Assembly (NCBI GenBank): GCA_947364235.1
Contig: CANARY010000002.1
Coordinates: 186,001-250,000, forward strand
Reading direction: 5' to 3'
DNA: 64,000 nt
Source: an uncultured Candidatus Melainabacteria bacterium
GTDB taxonomy: Bacteria; Cyanobacteriota; Vampirovibrionia; Gastranaerophilales; Gastranaerophilaceae
Part shown: positions 43,720 through 51,479 of the stretch, piece after piece
Layout of the letters: the number at the start of each line of letters is the position of its first letter
How positions within the stretch are numbered: the stretch's first letter is position 1
Notes under the pieces: model-generated
The model's database searches: none
What the model was told of the DNA's origin: nothing
Seen by the model: only the letters and a program-made list of their open reading frames with translations
Program-made: the position numbers and the translations under genes

Positions 43720-44103
43720 TTAAACTAAATAATCCAGAATTGCACCGCCGATTTCTTCATTTGCATCAAAGCCCGCTTTTTGCGGCGGGTTCACGGCATT
43801 TCTTATAAGCATAGCTATTAAAGGTCCGAATGCATCGGGTACTTTTATCTTACGGTAGATTCCAGCTAAAAATGTTTGTATGTTGGGCGAGTCTGTTTGG
43901 TTGTATTTTGATAATGCCGGGTAAATTTTTGCAACATCTTTGTTCCCTTCATCAAGCATAAGGTTTAGCTCATACAAATCTTCAATTACTGTATCTTCTG
44001 ATTCAGGGTTCTCAAGAGAAGTTTTAATCTCATCAAGATTACGCCTTTTAGGAAGGTCAATAACGCAGTAATTTCTATATTGATTTGGATACGATACACT
44101 CAT
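43720..44103 (-). CDS. Small protein of unknown function in the sigma factor-pilD operon
   Basis: A 127-residue soluble protein, helical, with no signal peptide or recognised motif (segments LDEIKTSLENPESEDTV and IEDLYELNLMLDEGNK). It is the last gene of a minus-strand operon with the prepilin peptidase and the sigma factor, 14 bases after pilD. Its stop codon directly adjoins the convergent queE stop. Confidence 0.65.
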   Translation of the reverse strand: MSVSYPNQYRNYCVIDLPKRRNLDEIKTSLENPESEDTVIEDLYELNLMLDEGNKDVAKIYPALSKYNQTDSPNIQTFLAGIYRKIKVPDAFGPLIAMLIRNAVNPPQKAGFDANEEIGGAILDYLV

Positions 44104-44117
44104 AAGTTAATTATATC

Positions 44118-45017
44118 TCAAGTAAAAAAAGTTATATATAATGCGCCTGCAGCAAGTGCCGGTACATAAGGCAGATAGTTCCTGTTTTCGGCATTCTTAA
44201 TTCCGCGCAAAACTGAGAACGCAAGCCAGAGACCAATAATTAACATTATTGCAAGCGTCAAATAATTTTGCCATACTGTTTCAAATACAACAACAGAAAG
44301 TGCAAATAAAACTCCTAAAATGCATACAAGTTTGTTATTTGCTTTAAACTGATTATAGAAAAACACAGGCAGAATAAAAATCATTGATGCAGCCAGGCTC
44401 AACAAAAGAACCATGTGAATTGATAAACCAAATAGTCCGCCTAATGCTCCTGCTACATAAGTATCAGCTTCTCCCATCGCACGAGTTCCGGCAAAAATGT
44501 ATCCAAGTCTTGCGATTGCTTCCAGAACAATAACTCCAATCAAAATACCGATAAATGATGTTATAAATCCGTACCAGCCGGCATGGAGTGTGTTAAAAAT
44601 AATACCGGTAATCCCCATTGCAATTGCGATATTGCAGTCAACAAGTTTTTCTTTTATATCTGTGCTGGTCATAATAACAAGGCAAGAGCACCAAAATAGA
44701 AGAAAAATAGTGTCCAAATTTAAACCATATCTTAAATATGAAGCTCCAAACAGAATCATTGTCACAATTTCTACAATCGGGTATTGAATGCTGATTTTTT
44801 CTTTGCAGAATCCGCATTTGCCTTTTAACAGAATGTAAGAAAGTACAGGAATATTATGCCACCATTTAAGCTTATTGCCGCATTTAGGGCATTTTGAAGG
44901 CGGAAAAACTATGCTTTCGTTTGAAAGCGAGCGTAATATTACAACATTAAAAAAGCTTCCGAAACATAGACCAATTATACATATCCAAAAGAAAATATAC
45001 CAATAAGTATCAATCAT
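44118..45017 (-). CDS. pilD: Prepilin peptidase (type IV leader peptidase/methylase)
   Basis: A 299-residue membrane protease that cleaves and N-methylates type IV prepilins. Two CxxC pairs (Cys43/46, Cys68/71) form the cytoplasmic zinc site. The aspartates in TSTDIKEK and MGEADTYVAGALGG are the catalytic pair. About eight membrane segments. The start overlaps the sigma factor stop region by eight bases. It would serve the pilus driven by PilT at 12-13 kb. Confidence 0.93.
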   Translation of the reverse strand: MIDTYWYIFFWICIIGLCFGSFFNVVILRSLSNESIVFPPSKCPKCGNKLKWWHNIPVLSYILLKGKCGFCKEKISIQYPIVEIVTMILFGASYLRYGLNLDTIFLLFWCSCLVIMTSTDIKEKLVDCNIAIAMGITGIIFNTLHAGWYGFITSFIGILIGVIVLEAIARLGYIFAGTRAMGEADTYVAGALGGLFGLSIHMVLLLSLAASMIFILPVFFYNQFKANNKLVCILGVLFALSVVVFETVWQNYLTLAIMLIIGLWLAFSVLRGIKNAENRNYLPYVPALAAGALYITFFT

Positions 45018-45813
45018 TTAAAACCTCTTCAGATTTATCAGCTAGCATTTTGTATAGAAGGCTGAAAGCTTTTTTCATTTTTCTTGAAACCTGCATTTGT
45101 GTAAGGTTGAGCATTTCAGCAATTTCTTTTTGACATAAATCTTGATTATAATACATTCTAACCAGTTTCTGGGATTCATCAGGAAGTTTTAAAATAGCAT
45201 CTTCCAGATTTATTTTAAAATCTTCTACGTCTCTGTATTCTTGATAGCTTCCGCCTGATAATACTTCTTCATATCCGAGATTGTCGTTGTCAGCTGCAAA
45301 AATTTCATCAAGAGAGACGGTTGATTTTCTGCGGTTTACCTGTAGAACAAAGTCTACTTCTTGTTTTGATACGTTCAATGCTTCGGCTACATCATCATTG
45401 GTAAGCTCGTTAACTTCTTCAATTGTCAGCGTGCTGATAAAATTGTTTATACGGAATGAAAGTTCTTGAATATGTCTTGGTACTCTGATTGTGTTCAGCT
45501 TATCACGAAGATAATGTTTCATTTCTCCGATTATTAAATATCCGGCATAGATTTTAAAATTATCGTTTATGTTTTTTGAATAGCTGTCAATTGCTTTAAG
45601 CAGCCCTATTGAACCTGCTTGAACCATGTCTTCAATAGGGTCATAAGAACGCCTTGCAATGGTCTTTGCAATTTTTTTAATAACAGGAAGCATTCGGGTT
45701 ACAATTAAAGCTTTTGCTTTAGCCCTTTTGTAACGGTTTGAAGCAGAGTGGTATTCTTCAAGCCACTCTGTAACAAGTTCATAAGTTGTTTGCTCGCTGC
45801 TATTCTCTATCAT
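45010..45813 (-). CDS. Sigma-70 family sigma factor, group 3 (SigF/FliA-like)
   Basis: A 267-residue sigma factor from the ATG at 45813; a TTG start at 45852 is possible but unsupported, and no strong ribosome site is seen for either. Region 2 (YDPIEDMVQAGSIGLLKAID, FKIYAGYLIIGEMKHYLRD), region 3 (RVPRHIQELSFRINNF, TNDDVAEALNVSKQEVD) and region 4 (LPDESQKLVRMYYNQDL, QKEIAEMLNLTQMQVSRKMK) are all visible. The type matches cyanobacterial SigF and FliA. It is co-transcribed with pilD, suggesting a role in surface-appendage genes, and is the second candidate reader of the sigma-28-like promoters. Confidence 0.88.
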   Translation of the reverse strand: MIENSSEQTTYELVTEWLEEYHSASNRYKRAKAKALIVTRMLPVIKKIAKTIARRSYDPIEDMVQAGSIGLLKAIDSYSKNINDNFKIYAGYLIIGEMKHYLRDKLNTIRVPRHIQELSFRINNFISTLTIEEVNELTNDDVAEALNVSKQEVDFVLQVNRRKSTVSLDEIFAADNDNLGYEEVLSGGSYQEYRDVEDFKINLEDAILKLPDESQKLVRMYYNQDLCQKEIAEMLNLTQMQVSRKMKKAFSLLYKMLADKSEEVLND

Positions 45814-45855
45814 AATTAAGGATATAGTAGCATGATTTTTGTTGTTTATCAATTT

Positions 45856-46272
45856 CTAATTAGATTTTTGTATTTGCCTTTCAAGTGTTAATAATTCCTT
45901 TTTAACAGCTCTGGCATATTTTTCTTTAAGCATTTCAACGAGCTCCATTGCGCCTTCAAGGTGTGATTTTAATGTTTCTACGCTTAAATCTTTTACAGGT
46001 TCAAGTGTGCTGGCAATTTCTTTAACACTTTCAGTGCAGCTGTAGCCTTCATTATATGTGGTTGTTTTTTTTGTAATTTCAATAAAATCATCTTTTCCGT
46101 CATTAAGAACTGTTCTTATGTTATCAGCAAAGTTTTTTGCAAAATCAATGTCTTTTTTAAAGCTGCGGCTTGAAGTATCTTTTGCAAGTTTAAAGCCTTC
46201 TTTTAATGTTTGGTTGTATCTGATTTTAGAACCAAATGTATTGTTATTGTTTGTGATTGGGTTGATTTTCAT
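45856..46272 (-). CDS. Small helical protein of unknown function
   Basis: A 138-residue protein from the start at 46272; an ATG three codons upstream (46281) is too close to the ribosome site. It begins MKINPITNNNNTFGSK, an Asn-rich tail like that of the GH13 enzyme at 30286. The remainder is charged and helical (AKDTSSRSFKKDIDFAKN; LEGAMELVEMLKEKYARA). No signal peptide or known domain. Confidence 0.65.
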   Translation of the reverse strand: MKINPITNNNNTFGSKIRYNQTLKEGFKLAKDTSSRSFKKDIDFAKNFADNIRTVLNDGKDDFIEITKKTTTYNEGYSCTESVKEIASTLEPVKDLSVETLKSHLEGAMELVEMLKEKYARAVKKELLTLERQIQKSN

Positions 46273-46295
46273 TTTACACATATCCTTTCTTGTAG

Positions 46296-47027
46296 TTATA
46301 AATAAAAAATTAAATTAATTAAAAAATCAGCTATCAGCATATAAACAGTAGAAAGAACCGCAGCTTTAGTTGTCGATTCTCCGACGTCTTTTGCTCCTCC
46401 TTTTGTTTCATATCCTTGAGTAGCACATACTAGTGAAATAAGAATTCCAAAAATTAAACCTTTTAATAAGCTTATGTAAATATCTCTTGTGCTGAGCCAG
46501 AGCCATACAGAGTTGATGTATCTTGCCGGATGAAGATGAATAGTTGCGTTAGATACCAGCATTCCGCCTGTAATGCCTATGAATTCTGCTATAATCACTA
46601 CCATGGGAACCGTAATTGCTGCAGCCAGAATTCTTGGTGCAAAATAATACCCGACAGGATCGACTTTAAGTGTTTTTATCGCATCAACCTGTGAAGTTAC
46701 CTGCATATTGGCAATTTCAGCAGAAATAGCGGTTCCTGCCCTTGCTCCGATTGCGAGAGCAACAAACCCCGGTGCAATCTCACGTATCATTACAACTGCA
46801 ATAGAACCGCCTACGTAAGCTTCTCCGCCTGACATAAGAAATTGTTTTGAAACCTGAATGGCAATTACTGCAGCTGATACAAATGCAATTACAAGTGAAA
46901 TTAGAAGTGAATCATAGCTTATCGCTGCAGCTTGAGCTAAAACATGGGAAACTCTGGAACGTCCTGTTAACATATAACAGGTGCTTTTGTACAAATTTGT
47001 CATACATTTCCCGAAAAAACTAATCAT
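46296..47027 (-). CDS. MlaE-family ABC transporter permease
   Basis: A 243-residue permease of the MlaE/YrbE family, which moves phospholipid or similar lipids between membranes. The start at 47027 (MISFFGKC) is chosen over 47075. About five to six membrane segments, with family-typical SGGEAYVGGSIA, IREIAPGFVALAIGARAGTA and DAIKTLKVDPVGYYFAPR. MlaF (ATPase) and MlaD partners are not in the window. Supports a diderm envelope. A perfect inverted repeat lies upstream. Confidence 0.88.
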   Translation of the reverse strand: MISFFGKCMTNLYKSTCYMLTGRSRVSHVLAQAAAISYDSLLISLVIAFVSAAVIAIQVSKQFLMSGGEAYVGGSIAVVMIREIAPGFVALAIGARAGTAISAEIANMQVTSQVDAIKTLKVDPVGYYFAPRILAAAITVPMVVIIAEFIGITGGMLVSNATIHLHPARYINSVWLWLSTRDIYISLLKGLIFGILISLVCATQGYETKGGAKDVGESTTKAAVLSTVYMLIADFLINLIFYL

Positions 47028-47047
47028 CTTTTTTATTCTATTATAAA

Positions 47048-47087
47048 TGTAACAAAAAATTAATAGGGAACGCAATTTTTTGTTACA
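47048..47087. promoter_or_regulatory. Perfect 14-bp inverted repeat in a divergent promoter region
   Basis: TGTAACAAAAAATT (47048-47061), a 12-base loop, and the exact complement AATTTTTTGTTACA (47074-47087). It lies between the start of the MlaE permease (47027, minus) and the EF-hand gene (47125, plus), so it looks like an operator. The core TGTAACAA also occurs before the sigma-28-like promoters and flagellin. It is too AT-rich to be a strong terminator. Confidence 0.6.
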
Positions 47088-47124
47088 TTATGTTTTTATA
47101 TAAATATAGTGTGGAGGTCATTCT

Positions 47125-47769
47125 ATGTTTGAAGTGAACAATGGTATGGTTAATATTAATGGCGCTAAAGGCAAGTACGATGGGAAAGTTACAGACCCAT
47201 CCGAACGTTATGGAAGGAATGCGGTCGAAAATTATTATACTTATGCTGAACATCCGATTGTTACTGATAATATGAACGTTCCGCCGATTCTTGGGGTAAA
47301 TGAAAATATAAATAATGTAGATGCCAAGTTAAACAAATTTTTGAAAGCTAACGATGAGTATTTGAAGGCTCTTCCGCCGTTGGAGTTTGAATATAGATAT
47401 ATGCCTCAAATGCCGAAAGGGCAGATTGATAAGAAAGCCGTTTTAGGAGCAGCTTATGAGGAAATGGGTAAAATAAATGAATTATCAGTAGAGGAAATGG
47501 ATTATAGGTTTGCGCCGGATGATAGTTTTAGCTCGCGTGCTCTTGATATAAATAAAGACGGAAAAATTGATAACGGTGAATATGCAGCGAGTATTCTCGC
47601 TGCTGATATGCTGAGTAAATCTGATACACCTGACCCTGCAAATATTGACGGAACAATTAATAAGAAAGGGTTTGATGCTGTTTTAGCTTATACACAAAAA
47701 AGCAGAGCCGAAGCTGCTGCTAAATTGTATTCTAATATTTATAATACCTATAATTTAGGTGAAAATTAG
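47125..47769 (+). CDS. EF-hand-containing protein of unknown function
   Basis: A 214-residue protein. A complete canonical EF-hand loop DINKDGKIDNGE (near residues 152-163) has Ca ligands at the expected positions, with a second degenerate loop in NIDGTINKKGFD about 30 residues later. The N-terminal half is Asn/Pro/Tyr rich with no Sec signal. GGAGG precedes the ATG. Likely calcium-binding; a structural or surface role is possible. It overlaps the convergent next gene by four bases. Confidence 0.78.
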   Translation: MFEVNNGMVNINGAKGKYDGKVTDPSERYGRNAVENYYTYAEHPIVTDNMNVPPILGVNENINNVDAKLNKFLKANDEYLKALPPLEFEYRYMPQMPKGQIDKKAVLGAAYEEMGKINELSVEEMDYRFAPDDSFSSRALDINKDGKIDNGEYAASILAADMLSKSDTPDPANIDGTINKKGFDAVLAYTQKSRAEAAAKLYSNIYNTYNLGEN

Positions 47770-48230
47770 TCTTCAAAATACGTAGGACATGCTCTTGCAA
47801 AATCACCTAAGTTTTTGGAAGCTTTATATCTTGCTTGAGAAACATCATGTATATTCCAAAGTTCATCATCAGGAATTTTATTAGCAACCTGTTTCATGTT
47901 TCTGTACGGATAACTGTAATTATCAAGCAATGATGCGTTATTAATAATTCTTTCGTAAAAATCTGTGCCTAAATTCTTTGGATAAAACTTATTAAGAGAA
48001 TCAAGTTCTTGTTTAAATTCAATTTTAGCTTTTTCTCTTTTTAACTCAGCAACATCATATGTTAATGAGTCAATTTTAGAATTTTTTTGAACAAGTTCTA
48101 TGCGCAGTTTATTATTTTCTTCTGATAATCTGTCATTCTTTTTAGAGCCGCTGACAGCCAAATAAGTAACAGCAGGTAAAGCTGCTGCGAGTATTGCTGT
48201 TGCTGCTATTGTGTTCTTAAATGTTTTCAT
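47766..48230 (-). CDS. Membrane-anchored coiled-coil protein of unknown function
   Basis: A 154-residue protein with an N-terminal membrane anchor or signal (TIAATAILAAALPAVTYLAV), a coiled coil (about 30-80; NNKLRIELVQKNSKIDSL) and a C-terminal helical domain. It is convergent with the EF-hand gene, stop codons overlapping. No family recognised. Confidence 0.68.
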   Translation of the reverse strand: MKTFKNTIAATAILAAALPAVTYLAVSGSKKNDRLSEENNKLRIELVQKNSKIDSLTYDVAELKREKAKIEFKQELDSLNKFYPKNLGTDFYERIINNASLLDNYSYPYRNMKQVANKIPDDELWNIHDVSQARYKASKNLGDFARACPTYFED

Positions 48231-48251
48231 GTGTTTACCTCCGAATATAAA

Positions 48252-48290
48252 AAAACTCCTAAAAATATTTTTTGCTACTTTTAGGAGTTT
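48252..48290 (-). terminator. Intrinsic terminator after ilvE
   Basis: AAACTCCTAAAA and its complement TTTTAGGAGTTT enclose a 14-base loop, with a T run on the minus strand, just after the ilvE stop codon. Confidence 0.75.
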
Positions 48291-48297
48291 AAATTTT

Positions 48298-49332
48298 TTA
48301 TGCGATTTCTTTTATCCACCCTTCAGGAGCTTCAATTCTTCCAAGCTGAATACCGAGAAGTGTATCATAAAGTTTTTTCGTAATTTCTCCCATTCCGTTT
48401 GAACCTTCTGGGAATACGATTTCATTTCCGTGGTCAACAACTCTTGCAACCGGAGATATTACAGCTGCTGTTCCGCAAAGAGCACATTCTTTCATATCTT
48501 TAACTTCGCTGAATAAAACTTCTCTTTCTTCTGTTTTTAATCCGAGATAATGCTCAGCTGCATACATCAAAGAACGTCTTGTAATTGAAGGCAAAATAGT
48601 GTTTGATTTTGGAGTAACAACAGTGTTGTCTTTTGTAACAAAAATTATGTTAGCTCCGCCTGTTTCTTCAACCTTAGTTCTTGTTGCAGAGTCAAGGTAC
48701 ATGTTTTCATTAAATCCTTGGTTATGCGCATCAACTATTGCGTGCAGGCTCATCGCGTAGTTTAGACCTGCTTTAACATGACCTGTTCCTTGAGGAGCTG
48801 CTCTGTCAAAATCAGGAACTCTTAATGAAATGCCTTTTGTTTCGCCTTTAAAATAAGGACCAACTGGAGAAGCAAATACTCTAAACTGGAATTCGTTTGC
48901 AGGTTTTACGCCCATTACAGGGTTTATACCAAACATATAAGGTCTCAAATAAAGTGAAGCACCTGAGCCGTAAGGCGGAACAAAATCGAGGTTGTTTTTA
49001 ACCGTTTCAACAACTGCATTAATAAATTTTTCTTCCGGAAGAACGGCCATTTCTAATCTTTTACAAGTATCAGCCATTCTTTTTGCGTTTAAATCAGGTC
49101 TGAAACAAACAACGCGGTCATCAACAGTTCTATAAGCTTTCATTCCTTCAAAACAAGTTTGTGCATATTGAAGAACGCAGGCACATTCGTTCATTACAAT
49201 GTTTTCATCCGTTGTCAAAGTACCTTCATCCCATTTTCCGTTTTTGTAATTATAAACATAACGGTAGTCAGTTTTCATATATCCAAAACCAATATTTGCC
49301 CAATCAATGTTATTCTTTTCCAAAGTTGTCAT
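48298..49332 (-). CDS. ilvE: Branched-chain amino acid aminotransferase
   Basis: A 344-residue PLP class IV aminotransferase interconverting Leu/Ile/Val and their 2-oxoacids. Lys187 in GHVKAGLNYA is the PLP lysine, with CFEGMKAYR and EETGGANIIFV also typical. The ATG has GGAGG upstream. The 2-oxoacids it makes are possible substrates of the VorB-type oxidoreductase at 4-6 kb. Confidence 0.95.
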   Translation of the reverse strand: MTTLEKNNIDWANIGFGYMKTDYRYVYNYKNGKWDEGTLTTDENIVMNECACVLQYAQTCFEGMKAYRTVDDRVVCFRPDLNAKRMADTCKRLEMAVLPEEKFINAVVETVKNNLDFVPPYGSGASLYLRPYMFGINPVMGVKPANEFQFRVFASPVGPYFKGETKGISLRVPDFDRAAPQGTGHVKAGLNYAMSLHAIVDAHNQGFNENMYLDSATRTKVEETGGANIIFVTKDNTVVTPKSNTILPSITRRSLMYAAEHYLGLKTEEREVLFSEVKDMKECALCGTAAVISPVARVVDHGNEIVFPEGSNGMGEITKKLYDTLLGIQLGRIEAPEGWIKEIA

Positions 49333-49370
49333 ACTTCACTCCTCCTTAATCTTACAGTTATTATATCATA

Positions 49371-49400
49371 AAAAAAGAGGTTCATCGAACCTCTTTTTTT
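49371..49400. terminator. Strong terminator between the symporter gene and ilvE
   Basis: AAAAAAGAGGTTC, a loop of about four bases and GAACCTCTTTTTTT. It lies after the symporter stop codon on the minus strand and could act in both directions. Confidence 0.85.
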
Positions 49401-50726
49401 CTAATTAATAATATCTCCATACGATTCTGGATTGTTCAACAAATCGTAATTGATTTCATTTTCATTATCAGCGATTGCTGCACATACAACTGCATCTGAT
49501 GTGACATTAAGCAATGTGCGCATCATATCTGTAATTCTCTCGATTGTGAATAAGAATGCAAAACCTGCAACCAGCTGTTCAGGACTTAATCCCATACCAT
49601 TGAGAACAAGCGCAATTGTAATTAATCCTGCCCCAGGAATACCTGCACAAGTTGAAGATGCAACGATTGCTAGCAAAGCAATTTGAACAACAAGAAACGG
49701 AGTTAATGCGACACCGTAAGCTTGAGTTAAGAATATAACAGCAATTGTCTGAAGCATTGCTGTACCGTCCATATTAAGCGTTGCGCCTAAAGGAAGCACA
49801 AAACTTGAAACTTTATGGGAAATACCGCGTTTTTCACAGCAAGCGATTGTCAAAGGCAGTGTAGCAGATGAGCTTGCAGTTCCAAAAGCTACCATCATAG
49901 CTTCTGCCATAGCTGCGTAAAGCATCAAAACTGGTACTTTTGAAAATATTTTTAAAAATGCAGGGTAAACTATAAAGAATTGGATTGCAAATCCCAGTGC
50001 AAGCACTCCTAAGTATTTGGAAATACTCATAAATATATCAATACCGAAAGATGAAACGGCAACTGCTGTAAGCGCAAATACTCCGGGTGCTGCAAAACAC
50101 ATAATCCAGTCGGTGATTTTCATTGTAGCTGCAAAAATTGATTCAAAGAAGCCGACAAAAGGTCTGTTGATTTCGCCGACTTTTGCAAGTGCGATTGAAA
50201 ACATAACTGCAAACACAATAATTGGAACCATGTCTCCGCTTGCGATTGAAGCAAGAGGGTTTTTAGGTATAAAACCTAAAACTATATTAAGCAGGTTTCC
50301 TTTTTGAGCTTCTATTGTTGCTGCAACCTGCGCTTGGATATCTGCGGCTGTGTCAATATTTATATAATGCGCAGCTCCGAGTCCGGGTTTCATAATCAGA
50401 GCAAGAGCTGCGCCGATTGAAACAGCAATAACAGTAATAATACCATAATACAAAATCATTTTTGAGCCGAGTTTCCCGATTTGCTTGCTGTCGCCAACGC
50501 TAGTTATTCCTATTACAATGGCAGAGATTACCAGCGGGATAACAACCATTTGTATTAACCTGATAAACATTTGGCCTATAAAAGTTAAAGTAGTCATAAC
50601 AACAGGGCTCGGTTCGTTATGAAGCCAGATACCTACCAGCACGCCGAGAACAAGACCTGCAAAAATATGCCAGTTACGCTTCAAGCCCAGCCCTAAAGCA
50701 ATTAACACCTGCATGTGAAATTTCAT
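49401..50726 (-). CDS. Dicarboxylate/amino acid:cation symporter
   Basis: A 441-residue transporter of the DAACS (GltP/DctA/SLC1) family, taking up C4-dicarboxylates or glutamate/aspartate with H+ or Na+. Eight membrane segments, a serine-rich re-entrant loop GTASSSATLPLT, the MDGTA motif and the second loop GIPGAG are present. GAGGATTTATAT precedes the ATG. Substrate cannot be fixed from sequence alone. Confidence 0.92.
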   Translation of the reverse strand: MKFHMQVLIALGLGLKRNWHIFAGLVLGVLVGIWLHNEPSPVVMTTLTFIGQMFIRLIQMVVIPLVISAIVIGITSVGDSKQIGKLGSKMILYYGIITVIAVSIGAALALIMKPGLGAAHYINIDTAADIQAQVAATIEAQKGNLLNIVLGFIPKNPLASIASGDMVPIIVFAVMFSIALAKVGEINRPFVGFFESIFAATMKITDWIMCFAAPGVFALTAVAVSSFGIDIFMSISKYLGVLALGFAIQFFIVYPAFLKIFSKVPVLMLYAAMAEAMMVAFGTASSSATLPLTIACCEKRGISHKVSSFVLPLGATLNMDGTAMLQTIAVIFLTQAYGVALTPFLVVQIALLAIVASSTCAGIPGAGLITIALVLNGMGLSPEQLVAGFAFLFTIERITDMMRTLLNVTSDAVVCAAIADNENEINYDLLNNPESYGDIIN

Positions 50727-50776
50727 ATATAAATCCTCTCATATACTTATATAACTAGACTATTGTACAATTTTTC

Positions 50777-50841
50777 GGGGTAAATGTAAAGGATTGGATT
50801 TAACACTACTAATTGGGCGTGTCGTTGAAGGGGTAAATGTA
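50777..50841. repeat. Short direct repeat GGGGTAAATGTA in an otherwise uncharacterised gap
   Basis: GGGGTAAATGTA occurs at 50777-50788 and again at 50830-50841 within the 189-base gap between the symporter gene and the secreted-protein gene. The stretch from 50860 to 50915 is richer in G/C than other gaps (CGGCAGTGCGACGGC). It has no ORF and I recognise no RNA family. Confidence 0.45.
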
Positions 50842-50915
50842 GAGATAATTTTCGGCAGTGCGACGGCATTGTCTAGCTCGTAAGTTCGATAGAACCCGAA
50901 TAATTCTCCGGCTAA

Positions 50916-51410
50916 TCACTTATCTAAAATACTATCTCCTGAAATTTTTTCGCCTTTTATTGCGTATCTTGCGTTTTCTGATTTCATTAAATGATTATCT
51001 ATAAGCGAGTAAGAATCCAGACTTAGTGTATTAATTCCTGTAAAAGTATTGTCTGAAAGCCTTATTGTTATTGTGTCTGTTAAAACTTTGTTGTCATAAG
51101 GAGCTTTTTTAGAAAACACAATCAAGCTGCCTTCTACTGTCCTTATTGAAACTTCAGCGTTTGCTCCGCTAAATGGATTTGATAAAGTTACTTTGTCACC
51201 GACTCTTGATAAAGTCCAAAAATCGACGCTTTGAGGTTTGAAAGTTCCGTAACTATTTGTGTCTTCAAGCTTTGCATTAACTCTCCAGCTTCCGTATAAA
51301 GCTTTTGGAACATCATCAATCGAAACTCCTGCTTTTAAAGTAAATTCTTCAGCGGGGGTAAATAGCTGACAAATTAAAAGTGTTAAAATTGTTACAAAAA
51401 ATTTTTTCAT
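50916..51410 (-). CDS. Secreted beta-rich protein of unknown function
   Basis: A 164-residue protein with a signal peptide (MKKFFVTILTLLICQLFTPA) and alternating strands in the mature part (GSWRVNAKLEDTNSYG, SVDFWTLSRVGDKVTLSNP), suggesting a small beta-barrel or lipocalin-like fold. No lipobox. It is divergent from valS. Family unknown. Confidence 0.7.
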   Translation of the reverse strand: MKKFFVTILTLLICQLFTPAEEFTLKAGVSIDDVPKALYGSWRVNAKLEDTNSYGTFKPQSVDFWTLSRVGDKVTLSNPFSGANAEVSIRTVEGSLIVFSKKAPYDNKVLTDTITIRLSDNTFTGINTLSLDSYSLIDNHLMKSENARYAIKGEKISGDSILDK

Positions 51411-51479
51411 GAGTTTATTATAGCACTTATTTTTATGCTATTCTATAATTATATTTATTTACACGAGCGAGGGATTATT

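Noticed and set aside
46296-47027. A complete Mla lipid-transport operon
   Set aside because: Only the permease is present; no ATPase or MCE-domain gene is adjacent.
50850-50910. A tRNA-like stretch with GTTCGATAGAAC and a CAGTG...CATTG stem
   Set aside because: The arms do not assemble into a cloverleaf, the T-loop pairing is wrong and there is no acceptor stem.
51411-51479. T-box riboswitch before valS
   Set aside because: The gap is only 69 bases, with no T-box consensus or antiterminator.
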